From contig NZ_JACVVP010000053.1 of assembly GCF_014534745.1 (NCBI RefSeq), forward strand, positions 1-53,487: a stretch of 53,487 nucleotides of DNA. The letters are read 5' to 3'. Below the pieces are notes generated by a model. It was not told the origin of the DNA. It worked only from the letters and a program-made list of their open reading frames with translations, and did not search any database. Source of the DNA: Flammeovirga sp. EKP202. GTDB taxonomy: Bacteria; Bacteroidota; Bacteroidia; Cytophagales; Flammeovirgaceae. Shown here in pieces: positions 8,130 to 15,837 of this stretch. The position numbers and the translations under genes were made by a program. Each line of letters starts with the position of its first letter. Positions within the stretch are counted from its first letter, which is position 1.

Positions 8130-9728
8130 ATGAAACAACAGACTTCAATTCTTTTTTCAATTTTATTATTTCTTTTATCCTTTTCATCAAAGGCACAAGT
8201 AGAGGTAGGGTTACAATTTGATACTGGAGGTAATCCTATTCATGGTTATTTCGATCCTCTTTCTTTTTCATCTACGGTTTCGGTATCGAAATCATTAGGA
8301 AGGTATATACCGGGGAAAGTATATGATATTGAAGGAAATCAGAGTCAATATTTAATGTCCTACTACGATACCAAGTTGTATAAAAAAAGTGCTCAAGGAT
8401 TCATTGGGAAGCTTGATCCTAAAAGATATACCTCTTTGATGATAGGTCAGGATTCGTTTTTTGTCGCACAAAATATTCATTTTAGAGGGAAATTAAAAAA
8501 GCGAAAAACCTATGTGCAATTTGTAGCGGAGTTTGATAGTACAGTATTTGCTAAAATCTATACTTTTGGTATTGGAGGATTGATATATCAAACTTACATA
8601 GCCAAAAAGTATGAAGATGAGATTTGGGAAGAAATTCATCCCAAGAAAAAGAGTATCGATCTGATGGTTGATCATTTTTTCTCAAAGTATGATAATGTAA
8701 TTGCACAGAGTGACTCAATAAAAGAGACTAACGGAGGTTACATTTCCTATTTAGGTTTTCAATATGATGAAAATTCGAATTTGGATGACAATGAAGTAGC
8801 TGGATTAATCAATATTGCTCATATGTCTCAAATGTATAATGATGATGAAAAGGTTTATTATAATGATCATTTTAAGGAAGTAAAGGATGTTTCCATAGCT
8901 AAATATTACTCAAAAGTTAAAGGTATTTTCAAAGGATATTATACAAAGCAATATTATACACTTGACGATCAACTCGTCTATGAGATTGATTATAAAAATA
9001 ATAGCATGAATGTACTTCATGGAGAGTACTTCATGTATTACAATGGGAAAATTGCCATTAAGAAAAATATAGAGAATAATAAAGTGATGGATGGTGATGT
9101 GTACAAAGATGGAAAATTGATTTACATCTACAAGAATGTGGAGTTTGACTTTGAAGGAAACATTACAAAATGTTTATTTGATTTTGGCCAAGGAAGAGAC
9201 TTTACAGGTACTTTTGATTTTAATGACCCTTTTGATAATACCATGAAGCAGATTACAGTGGAGAAGGGTTTGATTAAAAAAATCACTTTTACGCATGATG
9301 AACAACTTAAAAAATACCATGTGAAATATCCTAAAAATCTAAAATTCAATAGGATAGGTAGTCTTTTTCAGAAATATATAGAAGATCAATTTTTTGTTTT
9401 CTATGACGTCTATCACCCACTATTAGTAAAATTTAATATTGATCTTGATGGGTATGCAAGAAGTTATCAGATTCTAAATAAAGTAAATGAAAAGTTTGAT
9501 GCGAAGGTTGACGAATTTATTAGATCTGAGATACTAAACGGAGGAACTAACAATGTGACGTTAAGTCCTAAATCAAGTAAAGAAGATGCTGTACTTGAGG
9601 TGATATTACCATTTGAGCTCTCATTTCAAAAACAGTCTTGGTTTATCTATAATAGACCAGATAATTATTATAAACCAGAACCTATCAATGTATTGAAAGT
9701 AAATCAAGTACCTTTACCTACTTTTTAG
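8130..9728 (+). CDS. Secreted hypothetical protein with TonB_C-like C-terminal region
   Basis: From ATG 8130 the protein has 532 residues and a signal peptide (MKQQTSILFSILLFLLSFSS, cut after KAQ). I do not recognise the bulk of it. Around residues 260-360 there are short repeated Y.NGK/DGKL strands resembling the MORN-like toxin_15/antitoxin repeats common in Bacteroidota surface proteins (HGEYFMYYNGKI, DGDVYKDGKL). Near residues 425-470 the segment VKFNIDLDGYARSYQIL followed by KFDAKVDEFI looks like a TonB C-terminal fold, where a partner-binding strand follows 'F.I..DG'. There is no membrane anchor apart from the signal peptide, so it is not a standard energy transducer. It stands alone, followed by 151 bases without a gene. 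Confidence 0.7.
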   Translation: MKQQTSILFSILLFLLSFSSKAQVEVGLQFDTGGNPIHGYFDPLSFSSTVSVSKSLGRYIPGKVYDIEGNQSQYLMSYYDTKLYKKSAQGFIGKLDPKRYTSLMIGQDSFFVAQNIHFRGKLKKRKTYVQFVAEFDSTVFAKIYTFGIGGLIYQTYIAKKYEDEIWEEIHPKKKSIDLMVDHFFSKYDNVIAQSDSIKETNGGYISYLGFQYDENSNLDDNEVAGLINIAHMSQMYNDDEKVYYNDHFKEVKDVSIAKYYSKVKGIFKGYYTKQYYTLDDQLVYEIDYKNNSMNVLHGEYFMYYNGKIAIKKNIENNKVMDGDVYKDGKLIYIYKNVEFDFEGNITKCLFDFGQGRDFTGTFDFNDPFDNTMKQITVEKGLIKKITFTHDEQLKKYHVKYPKNLKFNRIGSLFQKYIEDQFFVFYDVYHPLLVKFNIDLDGYARSYQILNKVNEKFDAKVDEFIRSEILNGGTNNVTLSPKSSKEDAVLEVILPFELSFQKQSWFIYNRPDNYYKPEPINVLKVNQVPLPTF

Positions 9729-9879
9729 AGCCGTTACAAAACCTATTTTCCATTTTTCTTATCGCAAGTGTTAAGCCGATACTTGACATAAAGATTTATT
9801 TGAAATTTCACTCAAAAGCAATAAAGTACACAACCCATTTTTTTATTAACTTAGATTGAATTTTTTAATGTAAGCGGAC

Positions 9880-11049
9880 TTGAAAAAACATAGAGCTTTA
9901 TATTGTGCTTTTGACTTGTTTCCTACAAGTAAAGGGGCCTCTACACATATCACTTATTTTGCCAATGCCCTTTTTGATTTTTTTGCTGGAGGAATGTTGT
10001 TCACTTTAGGAAATCAAGAGTATTTAAGCGAAGAATGGGAGGGGAGTGTGCAGCTGAAAAGAATGCAAAAGCAAATTCCAAACTTTTGGAAACGTACACA
10101 ATACTATGCGAATGAACTTTATAAAGAGATACAATCTTTGCCGATTTTAGAAGTAGTCCACTATAGAGATATTTGGTCAGCTCAAGCCGTATTGAGAGGG
10201 GAAAGAAATTACAAAACGGTTTTTGAGGTCAATAGTTTTCCGTCGGTGGAATTGCCTTATCGCTATCCTTTACTTTCTAAAAGTTCGATTGAGAAGATCA
10301 GGAATTTAGAGAAATTATGTCTTGAAAAAAGTGATAAAATAGTGGTGCCTTCTCAACTCATTCAAACGCGTATCATCCAAAACTACGGAATAGAAAAACA
10401 GAAAATAGACGTAATTCCTAACGGTGCGGAAATTTGTGAACTGCACTACCCAAAGCTAATCCAAGAGGAATATATCATCTATTTTGGTGCAGTTCAAAAG
10501 TGGCAGGGAGTCGATATTCTCCTTAAAAGTTTTCCTTATTTGTTGAAAATGAAGCCTGATTTGAAACTGGTGATTTGTTGTTCGACAAGGCCAAGAGAAT
10601 CAAAATTACTACAAAAATTGGTCAGAAGATTGGAGTTGGAAGATCACGTGATATGGAAATATCAATTAAGTAAACAAGAACTGTCTCAATGGTTGCAGCA
10701 TGCCTTAATTTCAGTAGCACCATTGAAAGAGGATGCAAGGAATATTGAACAAGGCTGTTCTCCTTTGAAAATTCTGGAATCAATGGCGCATAAGGTTCCT
10801 GTTGTTGCTTCCAGTCTACAAGTGACACAAGAGATTGTCACACATGATCAGGACGGTATTTTAATTCAATCAGAACGTCCTCGTGAATTGGGTAGAAGTC
10901 TCTACTTATTGCTTTCAGATCCCAAAAAACGAGAGTTACTCTCTCAAAATGCTTTTCAGAAAATCCAAAATCAATATACTTGGGCAATTCAAACCCAAAA
11001 ATTACAAAATGTGTATCATCAATTAATTGAAGAAAATATAGTATGCTAA
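9880..11049 (+). CDS. GT4-family glycosyltransferase (TTG start)
   Basis: A 389-residue retaining glycosyltransferase of the GT-B fold. The N-terminal Rossmann half begins RALYCAFDLFPTSKGASTHI. The donor half shows DVIPNGAE near 181-188, YFGAVQKWQGVDILL near 204-218 and GCSPLKILESMA near 287-298, with the conserved Glu that binds the nucleotide sugar; the first Glu of the usual E-x7-E is Gly/Gln here, as in some GT4 subfamilies. The only possible start is TTG 9880, because TAA at 9871-9873 closes the frame and no ATG lies near the family's N-terminal strand. It is the first gene of a five-gene operon and overlaps the next by 7 bases. Sugar and acceptor are unknown; a surface polysaccharide is likely. 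Confidence 0.88.
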   Translation: MKKHRALYCAFDLFPTSKGASTHITYFANALFDFFAGGMLFTLGNQEYLSEEWEGSVQLKRMQKQIPNFWKRTQYYANELYKEIQSLPILEVVHYRDIWSAQAVLRGERNYKTVFEVNSFPSVELPYRYPLLSKSSIEKIRNLEKLCLEKSDKIVVPSQLIQTRIIQNYGIEKQKIDVIPNGAEICELHYPKLIQEEYIIYFGAVQKWQGVDILLKSFPYLLKMKPDLKLVICCSTRPRESKLLQKLVRRLELEDHVIWKYQLSKQELSQWLQHALISVAPLKEDARNIEQGCSPLKILESMAHKVPVVASSLQVTQEIVTHDQDGILIQSERPRELGRSLYLLLSDPKKRELLSQNAFQKIQNQYTWAIQTQKLQNVYHQLIEENIVC

Positions 11050-11966
11050 ACATGACGCAATACCCATTACGGATCAAATATCCTGAAGCAAAGGAAAAAT
11101 ACGGAGATCATACTGTTTTCAGACAAAATTTGAATGCTCAGGAAATCGAATTTATTGAAAGTAGAAAGCTGGAAGGCCGATTTTCATTAAAAGAACTCTA
11201 CCATTTGATTCATAAATTTTCATTGTATTACACTTTGATCAAAGGCAAACGGGATTTTATCAATGGCTATGGTATTTTTGGAAGCCTGGCACTAGCAGCA
11301 TTGGTTTTTGTGGCTTATGTAAAATATGCTTTTTTCTTAGGAATCTTTCTATTCGTTTTATTAGTGATTACGGTTGGGATGACGATTTACTTTAGAAGTC
11401 AGACAAAGTATTCCCCTTTTCAGATAAATAATGAAGAGGTGTTGAAGTGTTTAGTTTATATTCTACTTCAGGATTTCGGCCCAAAACAGAAAGTTGATCT
11501 AAGCCTAGATTGTACACCTGTAAATGAAAAAGAGAAAATAATTGACCGATTTAAAAGAGGTGTGAGGAATATAGTGATTTACAAAAAAGAGTACTTGAAA
11601 CTGAAGTTTAGTATTGGTGATAGTGTGAAAGTTGTTCTTCATGATGATTGTTTTTTTAGAACTCAGAATTGGAAGAAGAGGAGTAGATCAGGTAAATTGA
11701 AATACAAGAAAAAGGAAAATGCATTAGACAAAATCTCTTACAAAGTACTTTTTGATTGTCAATATTATGATGTGATGAAAAGTGAATATGCCCATTCTTC
11801 AAATAATAATTCAGGTGGGAAATCTAATTTATTTGAATTGAATAATGGAATGTGGGAATATAAAAGTAAACTCAAACTGCAAGATAAAAAAGCAAATTCA
11901 AAGGATGTACTGAATCAATGGATAGGGTTTCTTCAACAACCATTTTTACAGATCAAAAAGAAATAA
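11043..11966 (+). CDS. Hypothetical membrane protein of glycosyltransferase operon
   Basis: A 307-residue protein whose ATG overlaps the stop of the upstream GT4 gene (ATGCTAA), so translation is probably coupled; a second ATG at 11052 is also possible. Two adjacent hydrophobic helices (FGSLALAALVFVAYVKYAFF and FLGIFLFVLLVITVGMTIYF, near residues 79-117) form a hairpin in the membrane, with both ends cytoplasmic. The remaining 190 residues are soluble, basic and contain KVVLHDDCFFRTQNWKKRSR. I do not recognise a family. Its place between two glycosyltransferase genes suggests a structural or regulatory partner of the glycan pathway. Confidence 0.7.
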   Translation: MLNMTQYPLRIKYPEAKEKYGDHTVFRQNLNAQEIEFIESRKLEGRFSLKELYHLIHKFSLYYTLIKGKRDFINGYGIFGSLALAALVFVAYVKYAFFLGIFLFVLLVITVGMTIYFRSQTKYSPFQINNEEVLKCLVYILLQDFGPKQKVDLSLDCTPVNEKEKIIDRFKRGVRNIVIYKKEYLKLKFSIGDSVKVVLHDDCFFRTQNWKKRSRSGKLKYKKKENALDKISYKVLFDCQYYDVMKSEYAHSSNNNSGGKSNLFELNNGMWEYKSKLKLQDKKANSKDVLNQWIGFLQQPFLQIKKK

Positions 11967-11968
11967 AC

Positions 11969-12322
11969 ATGAATACTTGTGAACAAAAGGTAGGGATCTT
12001 TACATTGAAAAAATGTGAGAACAAGGCCGAACATCAATGTGAAGAATGTGGGAAATATATTTGCAATGATCACTTTACAGAAGAGGGGTTGTGCAAATCC
12101 TGCTATAGTTTAAGAGAGGATGATAATAGCTTGTTTTTATATGATAATTGGTATTGGTACATGCAAAGGAGAAGGTACCATGAGCAAGAAGAAGACATGG
12201 AGTTGATGGCTTATACCGATTTGATATCTGATGAGGCGGGTATAATGGTGGATGAATTTGAGCAGCAAGAAATGGATTCAGATGAATTTGATGAATCCGA
12301 TGTTTCCTTTTTTGATAGTTAA
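11969..12322 (+). CDS. Small zinc-finger (B-box-like) protein
   Basis: The start is set at ATG 11969, giving 117 residues, because the longer frame from 11918 overlaps the upstream gene and adds nothing like a domain. The N-terminus carries a compact set of metal ligands: KKCEN, EHQCEECGKYICNDHF and GLCKSCY within 40 residues. That is the spacing of a B-box or zinc-ribbon finger (C-x2-C...C-x2-H...C-x2-C), which mediates protein contacts. The rest is acidic (DEFEQQEMDSDEFDESD) and probably disordered. It starts 2 bases after the membrane protein gene and ends 3 bases before the next glycosyltransferase gene. A zinc-finger protein inside a glycosyltransferase operon is uncommon; its role is unknown. 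Confidence 0.75.
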   Translation: MNTCEQKVGIFTLKKCENKAEHQCEECGKYICNDHFTEEGLCKSCYSLREDDNSLFLYDNWYWYMQRRRYHEQEEDMELMAYTDLISDEAGIMVDEFEQQEMDSDEFDESDVSFFDS

Positions 12323-12325
12323 ACA

Positions 12326-13432
12326 ATGAGAAAAATACTTTGGCTCACTGAAAATTATCCTCCTCAACAAGGTGGAATGGCAGAGTCGTGTGATAGAATA
12401 GTAGAAGGGCTAAAAAGTAAAGGTTTTGAAATTCATATTATTCATTTTTACAGAAAAGGAAAGCCTTTTAAAACATTGACGAAGCAGAGTGGATCATACA
12501 CCTATATTCCATTTGCTCACTCTAAAGCACATACACTTCACCTTACGGCGACTTATCTGGATAATAATTTTGATGGAAAAGTGGACTGTATCATGGGATG
12601 GGGAGGTAATTTGGTCAAAGAAGGGATCTATGTTCTTCATAAATTATTAGGAGTCCCTTACTATTTTTGTTTTAGAGGAAATGATTTTGATGTTTCTTTA
12701 TTCAATGCCAAGGATGCGTTTAATTTAGAACGCTTGATCCAAAATGCATCGGCCATTTTCACTAACAGTACAGATAAAATCAGAAGGATGGAGAAAGTCT
12801 TTGATTATAAAAAGGCGTATTTCACTCCCAACAGTATTGATTTGAATTTATGGAATGCTACCCCCCAAGAAATACAACAGGCCAATGCATTTAGAAGTGC
12901 TCATAATGGAAAAATCATCATTGGACTTTTTGGTTTTATCAAAGAAAAGAAAGGGTTTACTTTTTTTCTAAATGCCTTAAAACGCTCATTGGTTGCTCAT
13001 CAGTTTTTATTTTTATTTACTGGAGAAATTACAGCTTCTGATCAGGCATTATTAGATGAAATAGGGGTGAAGTATGTGCAGTTGGAAAATGTAAGCAGGT
13101 ACGAGTTGATTCCTTATTACTTGTACTGTGATTGGCTGAGTATTCCCTCTTTTTATGAAGGTATGCCTAATGTTCTATTAGAAGCAGGAGGATTGAAAAT
13201 ACCGGTGATTGCTAGTGCTGTAGATGGAATGAAAGATGTAATTGACGATGGTGAAAATGGATTGCTATTCGAAAATCTCAATGAAGAGGATTGTGCTTTA
13301 AAGCTTCAACACGTTGCTCAGATGAACGAAAATAATAGAATCCAATTAGGGGAAAACCTTTATCATGATATCAAGGAGAACTATACTTTGGAAAATGAGA
13401 TAAAATCATTTGTGGAAAATATAGCAGATTAG
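12326..13432 (+). CDS. GT4-family glycosyltransferase
   Basis: A 368-residue GT-B glycosyltransferase. The N-terminus KILWLTENYPPQQGGMAESC holds the acceptor-side glycine loop, YFCFRGNDFDVSLF follows at about 112-125, and the donor side has YFTPNSIDLNLW, IGLFGFIKEKKGFTFFL and the complete E-x7-E motif in FYEGMPNVLLEAGG near 277-290. The class usually transfers a sugar from UDP, GDP or ADP donors to lipid-linked or surface glycans. It is the fourth gene of the operon, 3 bases after the zinc-finger gene. It is not a close paralogue of the GT4 at 9880, so the two probably add different residues. Confidence 0.9.
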   Translation: MRKILWLTENYPPQQGGMAESCDRIVEGLKSKGFEIHIIHFYRKGKPFKTLTKQSGSYTYIPFAHSKAHTLHLTATYLDNNFDGKVDCIMGWGGNLVKEGIYVLHKLLGVPYYFCFRGNDFDVSLFNAKDAFNLERLIQNASAIFTNSTDKIRRMEKVFDYKKAYFTPNSIDLNLWNATPQEIQQANAFRSAHNGKIIIGLFGFIKEKKGFTFFLNALKRSLVAHQFLFLFTGEITASDQALLDEIGVKYVQLENVSRYELIPYYLYCDWLSIPSFYEGMPNVLLEAGGLKIPVIASAVDGMKDVIDDGENGLLFENLNEEDCALKLQHVAQMNENNRIQLGENLYHDIKENYTLENEIKSFVENIAD

Positions 13433-13456
13433 TGCTTGAGCAAAATAACAATCACC

Positions 13457-14302
13457 ATGAAATTATTCTATATTCTAGGAGGAGGTTTAGGACACCTTAC
13501 AAGAGTCCAAAAACTTATCTCAATGCTAAATATCGATGAGGATTATCTCATTTTCTCTACAGTTTGGGCCACAAAAGTTTTTCCTAGTGATAAATGTATC
13601 GTGATTGATCCAGAAGATTTCCAAAATAAAAAAAGCCTTTTCCCTTTCTTACTTTTACAGCTTAAAAAATATTCAATTTCTGATCTGTACCTTGATACCT
13701 TTCCTTTAGGCTTATTCAAAGAAATCAACCCAGGTTTAATTCCAAATCAATGTCGATTGCATTATATAGCCCGATATTTAAGATGGGACATTTACTATGG
13801 AGGTTTAAAGAGTTTGAAAATAAATTTTGATCATACGTATATCATCGATTTCTTGGATAAAAAGCAGTTTCAATTTATTGAGGATAATGCCCAAACCATT
13901 CATCATTTAAAGCTTTATCCAACAGACTATAAAATCAAAAAGAAAACCATTGAGGAGAAATTTTATCTCATTAATCATTCAGGTCCTCAACAAGAAATAG
14001 ATGCTTTGATTGATTTACTTAAAAAACATGAAACGTATAAAAAAATACCATTGCCTATAATAATCAATACACCAAAATTAACATTACAAAATGATTCCAT
14101 AAAAGTGATACATCAGTACCCTGCGTTTTCATTATTTGAACAAGCAAAATTAATCGTGACAGGTTGTGGCTATAATAGTATGTTGGAAACAATTCCTTAT
14201 CAAGAGAAACACATTTTCCTTCCCTTTAAACGCAGATTTGATAATCAGTTTGAAAGAGCAAAAAGAAGGAGAAATGAAAGTAGATCCTGTAAATACCTGT
14301 AA
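13457..14302 (+). CDS. MurG/GT28-like glycosyltransferase, 3' end replaced by repeat DNA
   Basis: Start at ATG 13457 (281 residues); a TTG at 13436 would add seven residues but MKLFYILGGGLGHLTRV is the natural first strand with its glycine-rich GGGLGHLTR loop, shared with MurG and MGT-like enzymes. The C-terminal domain shows IVTGCGYNSMLETIPYQEKH and FLPFKRRFDNQFERA, the donor-binding region with the 'DNQ..RA' end of GT28. In complete members another helix and tail of some tens of residues follow. Here the frame instead runs into bases that align with the right end of the dispersed repeat (from about 14261), and the last twelve residues RRRNESRSCKYL come from it. The gene is therefore probably truncated, perhaps inactive. 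Confidence 0.75.
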   Translation: MKLFYILGGGLGHLTRVQKLISMLNIDEDYLIFSTVWATKVFPSDKCIVIDPEDFQNKKSLFPFLLLQLKKYSISDLYLDTFPLGLFKEINPGLIPNQCRLHYIARYLRWDIYYGGLKSLKINFDHTYIIDFLDKKQFQFIEDNAQTIHHLKLYPTDYKIKKKTIEEKFYLINHSGPQQEIDALIDLLKKHETYKKIPLPIIINTPKLTLQNDSIKVIHQYPAFSLFEQAKLIVTGCGYNSMLETIPYQEKHIFLPFKRRFDNQFERAKRRRNESRSCKYL

Positions 14303-14340
14303 AAAAGCTGATTAAAATTTGACGAAAACTTAGTCTAGAT
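14261..14340 (+). repeat. Right-end fragment of the dispersed 410-bp repeat
   Basis: About 80 bases align, with substitutions, to the right end of the copy at 47565-47980: GAAAGTaGATCCTgTAAAT here (14276-14294) against GAAAGTtGATCCTaTAAAT, then GATTAAAA-TTGA and a terminal CTTAGTcTAgA against TTTAGTTTAcA. Only the right end is present. It begins inside the 3' end of the MurG-like gene and supplies its stop codon. Confidence 0.7.
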
Positions 14341-14531
14341 CGGCTCGCAAGGATGTTTTTTAAAGAGCAGTAAAAAGTAAACTCCGACAAAGTCTCCACT
14401 ATCAATTTTTAATTATTGTTTTTTCTTTGTTAATTTCGGCTTTTAGTTTTTTATGAATTAAATAAGAAGTGAGAGAACTTCTACCACTATTTTTTAATAA
14501 TACATTGTGCACTCTCAACTACTCTAAAATT
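14341..14531. other. Intergenic leader of the 14532 gene
   Basis: Between the repeat fragment and the next gene there is no ORF of note. A six-base stem AGAAGT/ACTTCT flanks GAGAGA at 14466-14483. No clear TAnnTTTG box was found. Confidence 0.4.
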
Positions 14532-15746
14532 ATGAAATACTTCCTACTTTTGGCTTTCTCTTTATTGTTGGTGAACATTTCTAGTTTTGCTCAAAAAGTA
14601 AAAAATGAGAAAGTAAAATTCAGTTATTTACAATATCCTTCGAAGCCTTTCCCTAAAGCAGAAAGGAAAGTAAAGTTTACTACAGAATCATCAAATAAAG
14701 AGACTGTGGCTAAAATGAAAAAGGATTATGAAACAATAATCGCTAATATCGATAAAAAGTATGCTCAGGATCTCGCCGATTTAAAAAGAAGACAAGCAGC
14801 TTATGATTCGTCATCAACAGGAAGTAAAATCATGTCTAATATTATATTAGGTGATGGTAGACCTTCAGATACTTTAGTAAAAAAGCAACCTTATCCGTTA
14901 GCTCCTGTTTATCCAAAAGTGATAGATGGCTCAGCACAAGTACATTCTCGTATTTCTTTAAAAGGGATATCAGTAGATGAAAGTGCAGCGACGACCATTA
15001 AGTTTACTTTTCTTGGAATGGAACACACTGACCGTCAATTAGTGGTTGAAAATGATACCGTTTATCATGGGTATGTGTATACGATTAAAAACCCGGTAAA
15101 AGTAACGGCAACTACCAAAGACGGAAATATTTTATACGATGGCTTTGTCAATGACTCAAATAACTTTACACGTGTAATTCGTGATGAAGAAAAAGATTCA
15201 GTACAGTTGGAAGAAATTTGGTTAAGAGAAAGAGTAACTGACATTCGTAAAAACGAAGATATGTTACTCATGCTGACGATGAACAAGGCCAATGATTTAT
15301 TGAATGATTTGTTTGGTTATGTTGTAGAGGAAAAAAGCATTAAGGTGTTTATGGGGGCAAGTAAAAAAGATATTTACCCAGAACACGCTGAGGCTTACAA
15401 TAATGCCATATTAGGTTATCATTTATTGGAAAATGAGTCAGATTTCAATAAAGCAAAAGAGTACCTTGATCTATCAATTGCAGTTTGGGAAAAATCTTTA
15501 GAAGAAAAGAATACAGGAGATAAGAAAGCGAAGATCAATGCAAAAGTTGCTGGAGGTTTACATTTCAATATTGTAGCAGCAGCATTATTTACTAGAGATT
15601 TTGAAAAGGTAGCAATACATTCGGCACAGTTAAAGGTGCTTGGAGAAGGAAAATACAAAAGACAACTTGCTTCAATAGATAAATTTATTGATGACTATAA
15701 AGCAAGATATACTGCTTACGTTACAGAAGCAGGAATGACAGAGTAA
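14532..15746 (+). CDS. Secreted hypothetical protein with TPR-like C-terminus
   Basis: The start at ATG 14532 gives 404 residues with a clear signal peptide (MKYFLLLAFSLLLVNISSFA, cut before QKVK). The frame upstream to 14469 has no such sense. Residues 35-80 are basic and helical (ERKVKFTTESSNK, DKKYAQDLADLKRR). A beta-rich middle includes DRQLVVENDTVYHGYVYTI. The last 130 residues are helical, with HAEAYNNAILGYHLLENESD and KAKEYLDLSIAVWEKSLEEK forming TPR-like pairs. No catalytic motif is visible and I do not recognise the family. It is a single gene with its own terminator. Confidence 0.7.
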   Translation: MKYFLLLAFSLLLVNISSFAQKVKNEKVKFSYLQYPSKPFPKAERKVKFTTESSNKETVAKMKKDYETIIANIDKKYAQDLADLKRRQAAYDSSSTGSKIMSNIILGDGRPSDTLVKKQPYPLAPVYPKVIDGSAQVHSRISLKGISVDESAATTIKFTFLGMEHTDRQLVVENDTVYHGYVYTIKNPVKVTATTKDGNILYDGFVNDSNNFTRVIRDEEKDSVQLEEIWLRERVTDIRKNEDMLLMLTMNKANDLLNDLFGYVVEEKSIKVFMGASKKDIYPEHAEAYNNAILGYHLLENESDFNKAKEYLDLSIAVWEKSLEEKNTGDKKAKINAKVAGGLHFNIVAAALFTRDFEKVAIHSAQLKVLGEGKYKRQLASIDKFIDDYKARYTAYVTEAGMTE

Positions 15747-15795
15747 ATTACTTTTCGCCTATACGCTTAGGTTCATGGACTTGAGCGACCAAAGA

Positions 15796-15830
15796 AACCT
15801 CATAAAACGATATTTCGTTTTGATGAGGTT
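15796..15830. terminator. Bidirectional intrinsic terminator
   Basis: AACCTCAT (15796-15803) pairs with ATGAGGTT (15823-15830), with an inner AAACGA/TCGTTT stem, followed by TTCTTTTTT on plus and preceded by an A-rich run that gives a U-tail on minus. It serves the convergent genes ending at 15746 and 15838. Confidence 0.85.
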
Positions 15831-15837
15831 TTCTTTT

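Noticed and set aside
9729-9742. GAGCCGTT after the 8130 gene, matching a short word in the dispersed repeat.
   Set aside because: The match is 8 bases and the flanks do not align with the element; chance.
11918-11968. Longer N-terminus of the zinc-finger gene.
   Set aside because: It overlaps the upstream membrane-protein gene in another frame, and the metal ligands begin at the ATG 11969.
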